Shown piece by piece: positions 1-8,220 of a stretch of 33,040 bases of DNA. Position numbers and translations under genes: made by a program. The notes under the pieces were generated by a model. That model was not told the origin of the DNA, did no database searches, and worked only from the letters and a program-made list of their open reading frames with translations. The DNA comes from an uncultured Alteromonadales bacterium (GTDB taxonomy: Bacteria; Pseudomonadota; Gammaproteobacteria; Pseudomonadales; Cellvibrionaceae): NCBI GenBank assembly GCA_937864365.1, contig CALMJT010000096.1:1-33040 (forward strand). The letters run 5' to 3'. Within the stretch, counting starts at the first letter, position 1, and each line of letters starts with the position of its first letter.

Positions 1-82
1 CTTGAAATTGTGAAGAAATTGGAAATCGCATTGTCAATTTCTGTTCTCTGATTAAATCATGGAAGAGTTAATCAGATGTCCC
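1..82 (-). repeat. Truncated copy of the 151-bp MITE-like repeat
   Basis: Reverse-oriented copy cut by the window edge. It contains the AAATTG/CAATTT hairpin region and then the terminal hairpin CTCTGATTAA ... TTAATCAGA ending in GTCCC at 82. It matches the reverse complement of the intact copy at 32835-32985 over its visible length, with several substitutions in the terminal repeat. The remainder lies before position 1. Confidence 0.85.
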
Positions 83-303
83 TACAAAAGATCAGCGAGA
101 TTGCTGCAAAAGGGGCAGTATTACAGTTATAGGCGTAAAGTGGTAGGCGAGTTGTTTGGTAAGGCTTGTCAGTTGTCGAAATAATGCTAGTAAAAACAGA
201 GCGCTAGACAATTTTCAATTTGCAGAATAAACAATTGCTGTGCGGATGTTTGTCTATACTTAAGTTGATATCTTGTTAATCCGCTAAATTGCTAGGGTTT
301 TAA

Positions 304-1494
304 ATGACCGACATTCTGCCATTTCGACAATCGCCCAACGCGATTGCGCATTGCTACCAAAATGCTCAGGTCGATTTGAAATTGATGCTCACCGGACACG
401 TTCATCAAGCCATTCCCGATGTTGCCCAAAAAGCTTACCAAGAACATTGGCAATGTTTGAGTCAGTATGGCTCCGAGCGGTTTGATATGTTGTTTGATAA
501 GAGTTGGCTGGTACGGCAAGGATTTGCTGAACTGATCGACACCGAACCCGAGCGAATTGCTCTTGCCAGCAGTGTTCACGAGCTGTTTGTGCGTTTTCTG
601 TCTTGTTTGGATTTAAAAAAGCGTCCCCGAATTCTTACTACTCATCGCGAGCATCCGTCTATTTTGCGGCAACTCATTCGCTTGAAAGAGCAGGGTTGTG
701 AGCTGGTATTTATCGACAGTGATTACGCCACCTTGGTGGAAAAAATCTCTCAAGCCATTGATGATAAAACCGCGGCGGTATGTATTTCGTCGGTGAACTA
801 CGTTACTGGTCATCAAACCTTTGAGCTGGACACGCTACCACCTATTTGTGCCAACTACGGCACCGAGCTGTTTGTCGATGCCTATCAAAGTGTGAATGTA
901 CTGGAATTCTCGATAGCCGATTACAACCTTGAAACCGCGTTTGTTGCCGCAGGTGGTGGCAAGTATTGTCAGATGGGCGATGGCGTGTGCTTTATGCACG
1001 TACCCGAAGGCTCGGACTTTCGCCCGGTGATTACCGGTTGGTTTGGCTCTTTTGATCCCGTGTTGGATTCGCCAGCTGCAGAGCCTCTGGTGTACGCCGA
1101 TGGCGCCTGTCGGTTTGATGGTTCCACCACCGATGCGTTACCGCATTTTCGCGCCGAAAAAGTCTTTGAGCACTTTAAGCGCGAAGGCTTAACGCCAGAG
1201 TTACTTTACGAAATTAACCATCATCAGCTGGGCTATTTAGTGACCGAGTTTCTGCGACAGGATTTCGACCCTAAGGTGATTCGCATGACCTCGTCGGTAG
1301 AGTACATGGGTGGCTTTGTCTCTTTCGCTACCCGTATCGCACAACCACTGCATGAACGTATGCGAGATATTGGTGTTATTTGTGACTATCGCGAAGATTT
1401 TCTGCGCCTTGGGCCTGCACCGTACTTGTGTGATGAACAATTGCGCGATTCGATTACGGCTATGAAAGAAGCTTTGGTATCACTGGGTTATTGA
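304..1494 (+). CDS. Class V PLP-dependent enzyme, kynureninase/cysteine desulfurase-like fold
   Basis: This 396-residue protein has the layout of fold-type I class V aminotransferases. An early substrate-binding region is followed by an Asp in VDAYQS (about D192), which would contact the pyridine nitrogen. The GGGKYCQMGDG segment carries the probable Schiff-base lysine (about K220), much as in kynureninases. I cannot assign the substrate. Kynureninase, a desulfurase-like enzyme or another class V activity are all possible, and no tryptophan-pathway gene is nearby. The ATG at 304 has AGGG at 294-297, six bases upstream. A TATACT at 255-260 could be its -10 box, but no convincing -35 is visible. 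The gene ends convergently with ychJ, overlapping it by 7 bp, and appears monocistronic. Confidence is high for the family and low for the reaction. Confidence 0.85.
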   Translation: MTDILPFRQSPNAIAHCYQNAQVDLKLMLTGHVHQAIPDVAQKAYQEHWQCLSQYGSERFDMLFDKSWLVRQGFAELIDTEPERIALASSVHELFVRFLSCLDLKKRPRILTTHREHPSILRQLIRLKEQGCELVFIDSDYATLVEKISQAIDDKTAAVCISSVNYVTGHQTFELDTLPPICANYGTELFVDAYQSVNVLEFSIADYNLETAFVAAGGGKYCQMGDGVCFMHVPEGSDFRPVITGWFGSFDPVLDSPAAEPLVYADGACRFDGSTTDALPHFRAEKVFEHFKREGLTPELLYEINHHQLGYLVTEFLRQDFDPKVIRMTSSVEYMGGFVSFATRIAQPLHERMRDIGVICDYREDFLRLGPAPYLCDEQLRDSITAMKEALVSLGY

Positions 1495-1994
1495 GCGCAG
1501 CATTTCTTGTATTTTTTGCCGCTCCCACAAGGGCAGTTGCCGTTTCGGTCTGGTTTAATGTCATCCATGGCCAAACCTTGGGTGAAATACCATAGGCCGT
1601 CGATTTTTTGAAAGTGCGAGTGTTCGTGATGCTGGCGTAGCGTTTTTGGTGCGGACTCTTGCTGGCGTTGGTAAAACGCAACGAACTCGACTTCACCTGA
1701 AGTGTCTTTTTCAGAACCTTTTTTGGTTTTAAGAATTTTCAAGCTGCACCAAATTTTGTCGGCGCTGTATTGCTGTATCTCTTCATTTGGGTCGCTGTTT
1801 AAAGCCGTCCTAGAAAGATAATCCCATCGCTGAAAGACAAATGCACAAAAGCGTGAGCGCATTAACGCACTGGCGGTATCTGCGTTACTGCGTCCTTCTA
1901 AGAGCGGTTCGCAGCATTGCTTAAACGGTTTTCCACTCTCGCAAGGGCAGGCATCTTGAGCGGTAAATTGTTGATTATTTTGAGTGGTAATCAT
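1488..1994 (-). CDS. ychJ: YchJ family protein (UPF0225, SEC-C motifs)
   Basis: This 168-residue protein has a zinc-binding SEC-C motif at each end: CPCESGKPFKQCC at residues 16-28 and CPCGSGKKYKKCC near the C-terminus (about 154-166). The middle domain (SALMRSRFCAFVFQRWDYLSRT) is the typical YchJ/UPF0225 core with an NTF2-like fold. The SEC-C motif resembles the SecA C-terminal zinc finger, but the cellular role of YchJ is unknown. The length matches the family. The gene is transcribed towards the class V enzyme and their 3' ends overlap by 7 bp, so antisense or termination interference is possible. It is divergent from the acyltransferase gene beginning at 2107, with about 110 bp between them. 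Confidence 0.92.
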   Translation of the reverse strand: MITTQNNQQFTAQDACPCESGKPFKQCCEPLLEGRSNADTASALMRSRFCAFVFQRWDYLSRTALNSDPNEEIQQYSADKIWCSLKILKTKKGSEKDTSGEVEFVAFYQRQQESAPKTLRQHHEHSHFQKIDGLWYFTQGLAMDDIKPDRNGNCPCGSGKKYKKCCAQ

Positions 1995-2106
1995 TTTGAA
2001 ATTTCTGTATGTTTGCGCGTTTTCGCCAGTGGTCGGGCCTTTTTAGGGCATCGCTATTGTCGTTTCAAGTGCAGACACATTCAATCGGGCAAAAGCAAAC
2101 TTTTAC

Positions 2107-3291
2107 ATGGTAAATTTTGATGATATTCGTCCTTACGAGGACCATGAAGTTAGGCCAACCATCAAAAGACTGTTGAGGGATAAGGAGCTGCTTCAAGCGG
2201 TGGCTCGTTTTCGTTTTCCGGTTTTAAGTCAAAAAGCACCTTGGTTGATGCGTCCTATCGTGCAACTGTATTTGCGTAAGCAATTTGGCGGTGTAAGTAC
2301 TGTGCTTGAAGTTCAAACCACTATTGAGCGCTATGTTAAGCGAATGCTTGATACCAGTTCTCGTGGTCTTACGGTTTCTGGCATTGAAAAGCTCGATCCT
2401 AAGCAAAACTATTTATTTATCAGTAATCACCGTGACATCACCATGGACCCGGCCTGTGTAAACTGGGTGTTGTTCCATCATGGTTTCACCACATTACGTA
2501 TTGCGATTGGCGACAACCTACTGTCGAAGCCTTACGTTTCAGACTTAATGCGTTTGAACAAAACCTTCATCGTAAATCGCTCAGCAAAGTCGCCGCGCGA
2601 AAAGCTCAAGGCCGCTAAGCATCTTTCGGCGTATATTTTCCATTCCTTGACCGTTGATCAATCCAATATCTGGATTGCCCAGCGCGAAGGGCGTGCTAAA
2701 GATGGCCGCGATATCACCAATCCGGCAATCATTAACATGCTGACGCTCAATCGCCCCAAGACCGAGGCGTTTGGTGATTATGTGCAGACGCTAAAGATTG
2801 TGCCCATTGCAATTTCTTATGAATGGGACCCCTGTGACGTCGCTAAGGCTCGCGAGCTGTATCACACACGAGTGCTGGGCAAGTACGTAAAAGCCGAGCA
2901 CGAAGACGTGGCCAGTATTGCCGCTGGTATTTCTGGGCAAAAAGGTCGCATTCATTTAGCGTTTGGCGATGTTTTAGGCAGTAATTTTGAATCCGCCGAA
3001 GACGTTGCGGCTGAGCTTGAGCGCCAAATTCAAAGTAATTATCAGATTCATCCGAGTAACCTTGCGGCCTATATTCGCTTGCACGGTGAAAGCCCAGATA
3101 TCTTGTTGGCCAAAGAAAGCTTTGAACCGGCCCAGTACAAGGCCGATGAAGAAGAGCTTTTAAAGCGTGTTTCTGCGCTTCCCCAAGAGCAGCGCGAAAT
3201 CTTCTTGGCCGGATACGCAAACCCGGTAGTGGCTAAGTTCGCCTTACAAGAACAGGCTCGCGACCCTAATCTTGCAGTGTCGCACGGCTGA
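2107..3291 (+). CDS. PlsC-like glycerolipid/phospholipid acyltransferase
   Basis: This 394-residue protein carries a LPLAT (PlsC-type) acyltransferase domain at roughly residues 80-280. The block NHRDITMDP (H at about 108) is the catalytic His-Asp region, in the HRD variant rather than the classic NHxxxxD spacing. IWIAQREGRAKDGRD corresponds to the EGTRS-like glycerol-phosphate binding motif. The family transfers acyl chains from acyl-CoA or acyl-ACP to lysophosphatidate-like acceptors at the inner membrane. No clear transmembrane segment is visible, so it is probably peripheral. It is longer than standard PlsC (about 240 residues), with N- and C-terminal extensions of unknown role. The ATG at 2107 lacks a strong Shine-Dalgarno. 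Two inverted repeats separate it from dinG downstream. Confidence 0.82.
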   Translation: MVNFDDIRPYEDHEVRPTIKRLLRDKELLQAVARFRFPVLSQKAPWLMRPIVQLYLRKQFGGVSTVLEVQTTIERYVKRMLDTSSRGLTVSGIEKLDPKQNYLFISNHRDITMDPACVNWVLFHHGFTTLRIAIGDNLLSKPYVSDLMRLNKTFIVNRSAKSPREKLKAAKHLSAYIFHSLTVDQSNIWIAQREGRAKDGRDITNPAIINMLTLNRPKTEAFGDYVQTLKIVPIAISYEWDPCDVAKARELYHTRVLGKYVKAEHEDVASIAAGISGQKGRIHLAFGDVLGSNFESAEDVAAELERQIQSNYQIHPSNLAAYIRLHGESPDILLAKESFEPAQYKADEEELLKRVSALPQEQREIFLAGYANPVVAKFALQEQARDPNLAVSHG

Positions 3292-3318
3292 TTCTTACGC
3301 CAAGCATTGCCAACTTTG

Positions 3319-3358
3319 AGTACCTTGGGCGAATTTTATTAAGCATGCCCTAGGTACT
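3319..3358. terminator. Stem-loop downstream of the PlsC-like gene
   Basis: AGTACCTTGGGC (3319-3330) pairs with GCCCTAGGTACT (3347-3358) at 11 of 12 positions around a 16-nt loop. It begins 28 bp after the acyltransferase stop. No T-tract follows, so it is not a classical intrinsic terminator. It may end or protect the upstream mRNA. Confidence 0.45.
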
Positions 3359-3367
3359 GCGATCTAA

Positions 3368-3387
3368 AAGCGGTAAATTTACCGCTT
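3368..3387. promoter_or_regulatory. Perfect 20-bp palindrome upstream of dinG
   Basis: AAGCGGTAAA (3368-3377) is followed directly by its exact reverse complement TTTACCGCTT (3378-3387), 30 bp before the dinG ATG. It could be a dimeric repressor operator or a hairpin. It is not a LexA-type CTGT-N8-ACAG box, although E. coli dinG is SOS-regulated. The function is inferred only from position and symmetry. Confidence 0.45.
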
Positions 3388-3417
3388 ATTCCTAACTTTG
3401 CGATTCCAATCCTGTTC

Positions 3418-5544
3418 ATGCTCAGTGACGATATCAAAAAAACCATTCAAGGCGCCTACAGTCAATTTTTGAAAACCCGCGGTCTACAAGCCCGTTACGG
3501 CCAAAAATTGATGATCGCTGAAATTGCTCGCACCTTGATGGCCGTTGAGATGGACGACAATCACCAGCGCCGAAATGACGGCCATGTGTGTGTGATTGAA
3601 GCGGGTACAGGAACGGGCAAAACCGTGGCCTATCTACTTGCCGCTATTCCCATTGCCCAGCTTCTCAATAAAAAGCTGGTGATTTCGACGGCGACCGTCG
3701 CGCTGCAAGAGCAGATTATCTACAAGGATTTACCCGAACTAAAGCAAGACAGTGGCTTGGAGTTTTCTTACTGTTTGGCCAAAGGGCGAGGTCGGTATTT
3801 ATGCTTAACCAAGCTCGATAAGATGCTCTACGATCAGCAGATTACCAGCGATCCCACCCGTGCTCTTTACGAAGATGAGCAGCCAGATTTAAGACCCGAA
3901 GACATGGCGTTGTATCAAGATATGATTAACGCTCTTGCCAGTGGCGATTGGTCTGGCGATAAAGACGACTGGAAAGACGAGCTTGAAGATAAATTGTGGT
4001 TTCGCGTTACCACCGATCATCGTCAATGTACGGGAAGACGCTGCTCAAACGTAACGCAATGCAGCTTTTTTAAAGCCCGCGACAACATCGGTAACGTTGA
4101 TGTTGTGGTCACCAATCACGATATGGTTTTGGCCGATTTAGCCTTAGGTGGCGGTGCAGTTTTACCCGCGCCCGAAGACAGCATCTATGTATTTGACGAA
4201 GGCCACCATTTGCCCGACAAAGCGTTGGGTCACTTTTCCCACCATTTAAGAGTCATAAGTACAACGCGCTGGTTAGATCAGTGCATGAAAAGCGTGGGGC
4301 CGATTCTGAACGATTTGGGGGAGTCTGCCGAGATCAGCCGTTGCGTAGAATCCCTACCCAACGATCTCAACGCCACTAAGGCCAACATGGAGCGTCTGTG
4401 GCCTCTGCTGCAAAACTTAGCCGGGGATTTAGCCGACAGCAATGAACACAGCCCGCGCTATCGCTTTCCTAGCGGTGTGGTGCCCGAAGATTTGCAAACC
4501 TTGGCCGAAGAATTACGCCAAGACTTTTCGCGTCTATTGGCTAAGTTTGAAAAGATCGCTCGCGAAGCCGACGAATTATTAGAAGATCGACACGGGCCAA
4601 TTCCTAAAGCAGACCTAGAAAACTGGTTCCCAGTATTTGGTCTGTGGCAAAGTCGCTGCGAAGCCTGCGTGCAATTATGGGCCAGTTACGCCATTGCCGA
4701 TCAATCCACCTCAATGCCTAAAGCGCGCTGGCTGACGTTATTTGATACCGGCGCCTATGTTGATATTGAAATCTGCTCTAGCCCAATTTTAGCGGCCAAC
4801 AATCTGCAAAATCATTTATGGCGCTCGTGTTATGCGGCGGTGGTAACCTCTGCAACCTTAGCCGCACTCGGACATTTCGAGCGATTTCGTATGCGTTCTG
4901 GTACACCCGAAAATTCGGTTTACCAAATTGTGCCCAGTCCGTTTAACTTTGCCAACGCGGTATTTTCGGTGCCTAAAACTGCGACGGATGCGGGAAATGT
5001 CGCCGAACATACGCAATCTATTATCGAGCAATTACCGCAATTAATAGATCCCTCTCAAGGCAGTTTGGTTTTGTTTTCGTCGCGCAAACAAATGCGTGAA
5101 GTTTTCGATCAATTACCGTCACGATTACAAAATAGTATTCTGGTCCAAGGTGAGCGCTCCAAGCAAGAAACCATTCGCTCTCATAAACAACGTATTGATG
5201 AGAATGAGGGCAGTATTTTATTTGGTTTAGCCAGTTTTGCCGAAGGCTTGGATTTACCGGGAAAATATTGCACACACGTTATTATTGTGAAAATTCCATT
5301 TTCCGTTCCTGACGATCCCATAGAGGCAGCGTTGGCGGAATGGTTAGATTCGCGTGGTGGTAATGCGTTTATGGAAATGAGCGTGCCTGATGCTTCTATT
5401 AAATTAGTGCAGGCCTGCGGACGATTACTTAGAAAAGAAAGCGACGAGGGTAAAATTACCTTATTGGATAAACGTCTGTTAACTCGCCGCTACGGTAAGG
5501 CGTTGCTTGAAAGTTTACCGCCTTATAAATACGATTTTAGTTAA
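3418..5544 (+). CDS. dinG: ATP-dependent DNA helicase DinG (XPD-like, Fe-S)
   Basis: This 708-residue superfamily 2 helicase has Walker A AGTGTGKT at about 62-69 and a DEGH box (DEGHHLPD, D260) in place of DEAH. Four cysteines (C129, C204, C209, C215) lie between them, as expected for the 4Fe-4S cluster of DinG/XPD helicases. Downstream motifs include VVTNHDMVLADLAL, SATLAALGHF and the motif VI region QACGRLLR near the end. DinG unwinds DNA 5' to 3' and resolves R-loops, D-loops and replication-transcription conflicts. The length agrees with the family. The ATG at 3418 has a poor ribosome site; a perfect palindrome at 3368-3387 lies just upstream. The gene appears to be a single unit, followed by tandem repeats and a decayed copy of the dispersed repeat. 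Confidence 0.94.
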   Translation: MLSDDIKKTIQGAYSQFLKTRGLQARYGQKLMIAEIARTLMAVEMDDNHQRRNDGHVCVIEAGTGTGKTVAYLLAAIPIAQLLNKKLVISTATVALQEQIIYKDLPELKQDSGLEFSYCLAKGRGRYLCLTKLDKMLYDQQITSDPTRALYEDEQPDLRPEDMALYQDMINALASGDWSGDKDDWKDELEDKLWFRVTTDHRQCTGRRCSNVTQCSFFKARDNIGNVDVVVTNHDMVLADLALGGGAVLPAPEDSIYVFDEGHHLPDKALGHFSHHLRVISTTRWLDQCMKSVGPILNDLGESAEISRCVESLPNDLNATKANMERLWPLLQNLAGDLADSNEHSPRYRFPSGVVPEDLQTLAEELRQDFSRLLAKFEKIAREADELLEDRHGPIPKADLENWFPVFGLWQSRCEACVQLWASYAIADQSTSMPKARWLTLFDTGAYVDIEICSSPILAANNLQNHLWRSCYAAVVTSATLAALGHFERFRMRSGTPENSVYQIVPSPFNFANAVFSVPKTATDAGNVAEHTQSIIEQLPQLIDPSQGSLVLFSSRKQMREVFDQLPSRLQNSILVQGERSKQETIRSHKQRIDENEGSILFGLASFAEGLDLPGKYCTHVIIVKIPFSVPDDPIEAALAEWLDSRGGNAFMEMSVPDASIKLVQACGRLLRKESDEGKITLLDKRLLTRRYGKALLESLPPYKYDFS

Positions 5545-5558
5545 GCACGCTTAGGTAA

Positions 5559-5603
5559 ACATTTTTACTAAAAACATTTTTACTAAAAACATTGTTACTA
5601 AAA
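5559..5603. repeat. 3 x 15-bp tandem repeat after dinG
   Basis: Three contiguous 15-bp units: ACATTTTTACTAAAA, an identical second copy, and a third differing by one base (ATTGTT in place of ATTTTT). They begin 14 bp after the dinG stop. Two other gaps in this window also hold exactly three 15-bp units of unrelated sequence. Confidence 0.9.
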
Positions 5604-5611
5604 GAAATTCG

Positions 5612-5687
5612 GATTAAATCACTGACGTTCTTGACGTTGGCGAAACAGTCTTGTGTCGCTGGATATTCTAGCTTAACCCGAGTTTCC
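5612..5687 (+). repeat. Decayed 3' half of the MITE-like repeat
   Basis: This aligns with the second half of the 151-bp element. Visible matches include AATCACT, GTTCTTGA, TTGGCGA, CTTGTGTCGC, TTCTAG and the terminal AGTTTCC, in the right order and spacing but with many substitutions. It has plus orientation, the same as dinG upstream. The 5' half is absent, and the tandem repeat lies where it would have been. Confidence 0.7.
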
Positions 5688-5716
5688 AATTTTTTAATCA
5701 TCCCATTTAAAACCAC

Positions 5717-6109
5717 TTAGCTTTCTGGTTCTACTTCGATTTGTTCTTTTAACTCTTTTTGTAACGGGTCTTCATTGGGTTCATCCAATAAAATATCTTC
5801 GGTGGTGGGTGCTTCAACATCGGTTTGTTTAGCGGTGCCAGTGGTAATGAGATTTTCTAATTCTGGCAGCTGAGCGAGTAATTCATCTTGCGTTAATTCT
5901 GTGGCAATTTCATTGCCTTGCAAATCGAGAACATTGTATCGAGTGCCTTTATTGGTATTGAGGATTTGAATTTGGTGTTCATTGGTGGCCAGAACTCCTG
6001 TTGGATAGGATGAATTATCTTTTGCAGCGTATCCCATAGACGTCACTAAAAGACCTGCTAGCAGTAAACCGGTTTTTGTTAATGAAATTTTTTTTGAGAA
6101 AGTCATCAT
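5717..6109 (-). CDS. Small exported protein of unknown function
   Basis: This 130-residue protein begins with a signal peptide: a KK-containing n-region, then a hydrophobic core TGLLLAGLLVTSMGYA with probable cleavage after GYA near residue 29. The mature part is about 100 residues and acidic, especially at the end (several E/D-rich stretches after residue 95). I recognise no domain. It is predicted to be periplasmic, or possibly secreted. Two adjacent ATG codons (6107-6109 and 6104-6106) could start it, and neither has a strong Shine-Dalgarno. It is followed downstream by the decayed repeat copy and preceded by a long AT-rich gap. It is probably real because the signal peptide is convincing. 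Confidence 0.65.
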   Translation of the reverse strand: MMTFSKKISLTKTGLLLAGLLVTSMGYAAKDNSSYPTGVLATNEHQIQILNTNKGTRYNVLDLQGNEIATELTQDELLAQLPELENLITTGTAKQTDVEAPTTEDILLDEPNEDPLQKELKEQIEVEPES

Positions 6110-6515
6110 AAGAATATGCTCTTAAAGTTGTGTTAACGGCACATGTGTTTGTTATTATTTTTGATGTTGATTTTTAAAAAACGTTCTATTTAAATTTCAG
6201 TAGAGAAAAGTCTGATTAACCTAAAATCTACGGCAGCATACGGATTTTTCGCTCACGCAAAACAATATATGCAATACGACAACTAAGAATCGGAACGGGT
6301 TGTCAATTTAGAAGCGACTTTTATCGAATAAGAATCTTGGATGTTTAAAAGCGCCAAAAACAGTAGCAGCCTGGTTAGAGTTATAAATTTTAGTGCTTTT
6401 TGTATTTTTTGAAAGTTTATTCGACGTCAGCTAGTGCGTATTAATTTCTGTAAATTAAAGTCGAATTTTTAATATTATAAAATGGATTATTTAAATAATT
6501 TTTGATGGCTATTCG

Positions 6516-6560
6516 TTTGATAAGCATGTGTTTGATAAGCATGTGTTTGATAAACATCTG
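6516..6560. repeat. 3 x 15-bp tandem repeat
   Basis: Two exact units of TTTGATAAGCATGTG (6516-6530, 6531-6545) and a third with two changes (TTTGATAAACATCTG, 6546-6560). The period and copy number equal those of the arrays at 5559 and 12603, but the sequence is unrelated. Confidence 0.9.
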
Positions 6561-6600
6561 CCTTATAAGTAAACGTTATACAAATAAGCATCTTACAAAT

Positions 6601-6632
6601 GTCTGCTGTTATAAATATCTACAGTTATAAAT
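6601..6632. repeat. 2 x 16-bp tandem repeat
   Basis: GTCTGCTGTTATAAAT (6601-6616) is followed by ATCTACAGTTATAAAT (6617-6632), 13 of 16 identical, and then by the start of a third unit (GTCTGG). It lies in the same AT-rich gap as the 3 x 15-bp array. Confidence 0.7.
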
Positions 6633-6880
6633 GTCTGGCGTGTAAATAAACACCATACCAATAGGTACTCTTAAATCCAATAATGCTGCACGATGATCGT
6701 TGCCTAGTTTTTGGTTAGGTTCGTGTTTTCTGCATTAGTCCGTTAATATATCGAGTGGATATTTGCCTTTACGTGGTTCGTTTTACGGTATTTTGATCGC
6801 TGTTGGTGCGAACTCGACTGTCGGCCCAAAGTATTTAATGAATCAACGTTAAAAAGGGTTTGTTGTTTAAGATTCAGTTT

Positions 6881-7900
6881 TTACCATTGATTTAGAGCGG
6901 CCAATCTTCGTGTTAAAAGGTCATTAAGGCGCGGTTCGTTGCCCGGCATTAAAGCACTTAGAATTAACTCAACGGGAGCATTTAATTGCGTTAAATAAAA
7001 AGTCGCTTTTTCGCAAACTTGTTCTTCTAACAATGTTATAAATGACAAAGCACTTTGTTCGAGTCGTTTGCTTAAATCGCAAGGCGTTAAGGATAAAAAC
7101 TCCGCCACTTCTTCCAGTGTGCATGTCGCAAAATTCAACCTCTGACTAATAATTTGTTTGGCGTGAGAGATAAAATCGCCGTTGGTAAGAATTTCGCTGT
7201 TTAGGGTTTCTATGTGTAATTCTACGTCTTTTAGCAGCTCTCGATCTGCTGTGACAATCGAAGAATCTAGGTATTTTGCATCAAAGGTTACACCGTCAAA
7301 GGGTTGGTCAAATTTAACGGCGCAGTCAAAGAAGTTTTGATAGGTTTCGTAAAAACGCCCACCGGGATTAGCAAAACTAAAGCTTACACTGCTCGGTTTC
7401 CATTCTGATCCGTTCAGTTGCAAAATTAAGCGATACATTTGCGCGGTACCAAACAGGCTGCGTTGGTGATAATGGTGGCCATCAATTAGGTCGTGTATTT
7501 TAAAAATACTAACGTTATTGCCTTCTGTGCTGGATTGCCATGGACCAGTGTCGCGATAAAAAGCAGAATATTCGTTCGCTTTTAACAGTGCTTCGCGGAA
7601 GTTTTGGCACAACGACATTACTCGTGTAGGAATACCAAGGTGTGGAGTTTGTAGGTGATGAGCCATTAGCAAGCCTAAATGCTTGCAGTGCATATCGTTG
7701 GCGATGTGCTCAAGTAGGCAATTGAAGAGCTGCGACGGAACGAATACGTCTGGATTTTTCAGTAAATCAGGCGGCAAACCCAATTTAATGACTTCATCTA
7801 ACAAGTCGAAGCCTAGGTCTTTAGAAGCCGCTTCTAAACTCAGTAGAACATCTGTGTCTTGAGATACTATTTGCTTCATGTGGGTAACGTCTGCATTCAC
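6881..7900 (-). CDS. AraC-family-like regulator with arabinose-binding-type N-domain
   Basis: This 339-residue protein resembles OruR/ArgR-type AraC regulators. Residues about 20-210 match the Arabinose_bd-type sensor domain (the region with MHCKHLGLLMAHHLQTPHLG). Residues about 245-335 correspond to the DNA-binding domain. The first helix-turn-helix is visible (CTLEEVAEFLSLTPCDLSKRLEQSALSF, in two parts: CTLEEVAEFLSLTPC and DLSKRLEQSALSF). The second, usually GFSEPSAFHRAFKRW-like, is replaced by PGNEPRLNDLLTRRLAALNQW-type sequence lacking the normal recognition helix. DNA binding may therefore be altered. Translation probably starts at GTG 7900 with GGAT upstream; an ATG seven codons later is an alternative. 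The ligand and targets are unknown. It appears monocistronic, with the YHS gene upstream in the same direction but about 320 bp away. Confidence 0.75.
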   Translation of the reverse strand: MNADVTHMKQIVSQDTDVLLSLEAASKDLGFDLLDEVIKLGLPPDLLKNPDVFVPSQLFNCLLEHIANDMHCKHLGLLMAHHLQTPHLGIPTRVMSLCQNFREALLKANEYSAFYRDTGPWQSSTEGNNVSIFKIHDLIDGHHYHQRSLFGTAQMYRLILQLNGSEWKPSSVSFSFANPGGRFYETYQNFFDCAVKFDQPFDGVTFDAKYLDSSIVTADRELLKDVELHIETLNSEILTNGDFISHAKQIISQRLNFATCTLEEVAEFLSLTPCDLSKRLEQSALSFITLLEEQVCEKATFYLTQLNAPVELILSALMPGNEPRLNDLLTRRLAALNQW

Positions 7901-8157
7901 TTTTACAAATCCATTTTATCAGTTTGAATAACAGCAAATCTTGTTCCCGTTTTTAGGTGCTCAGCCACAGGACACAATTTGTTCAACTTAAAGTCTTGGT
8001 GAATGAGTATTCTGTCAAACAATCATGAAGAGTTTTAAGTCGTTTCATCAATAACGTAGCAGTTTTTACGATTGATCTTAACTGGCAGAATTGGAGAGAT
8101 GTTTATTTTGGCAGGTGTACTGGGTGGGCAATTGAAAAATTGGTTTGAATATTTTAC

Positions 8158-8185
8158 AAAAAAAGCCCGGCGCTAACCGGGCTTT
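8158..8185 (-). terminator. Intrinsic terminator of the YHS-domain gene
   Basis: Read on the minus strand, AAAGCCCGG pairs exactly with CCGGGCTTT around a 6-nt loop (8162-8185). It is followed by a run of T (the complement of the A-tract at 8158-8164). It lies about 35 nt after the stop codon of the gene ending at 8221. This is a textbook rho-independent terminator. Confidence 0.9.
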
Positions 8186-8220
8186 CGAAAATCACTTCCT
8201 CAAATTAGAGGCGCAATTTA

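Larger units (their letters stand above)
6110..6880. other. AT-rich intergenic gap with tandem repeats
   Basis: About 770 bp with no convincing gene on either strand. It is markedly AT-rich. Besides the short tandem arrays at 6516-6560 and 6601-6632, I see no recognisable structure and no clear copy of the dispersed repeat. It must hold the promoter of the small exported protein at its left end. Confidence 0.6.

Noticed and set aside
2843-3220. 125-codon minus-strand open frame within the PlsC-like gene
   Set aside because: It is antisense to a gene with clear acyltransferase motifs and has an Arg/Pro-rich shadow composition.
3292-3417. LexA (SOS) box upstream of dinG
   Set aside because: No CTGT-N8-ACAG-like sequence is seen in the gap.
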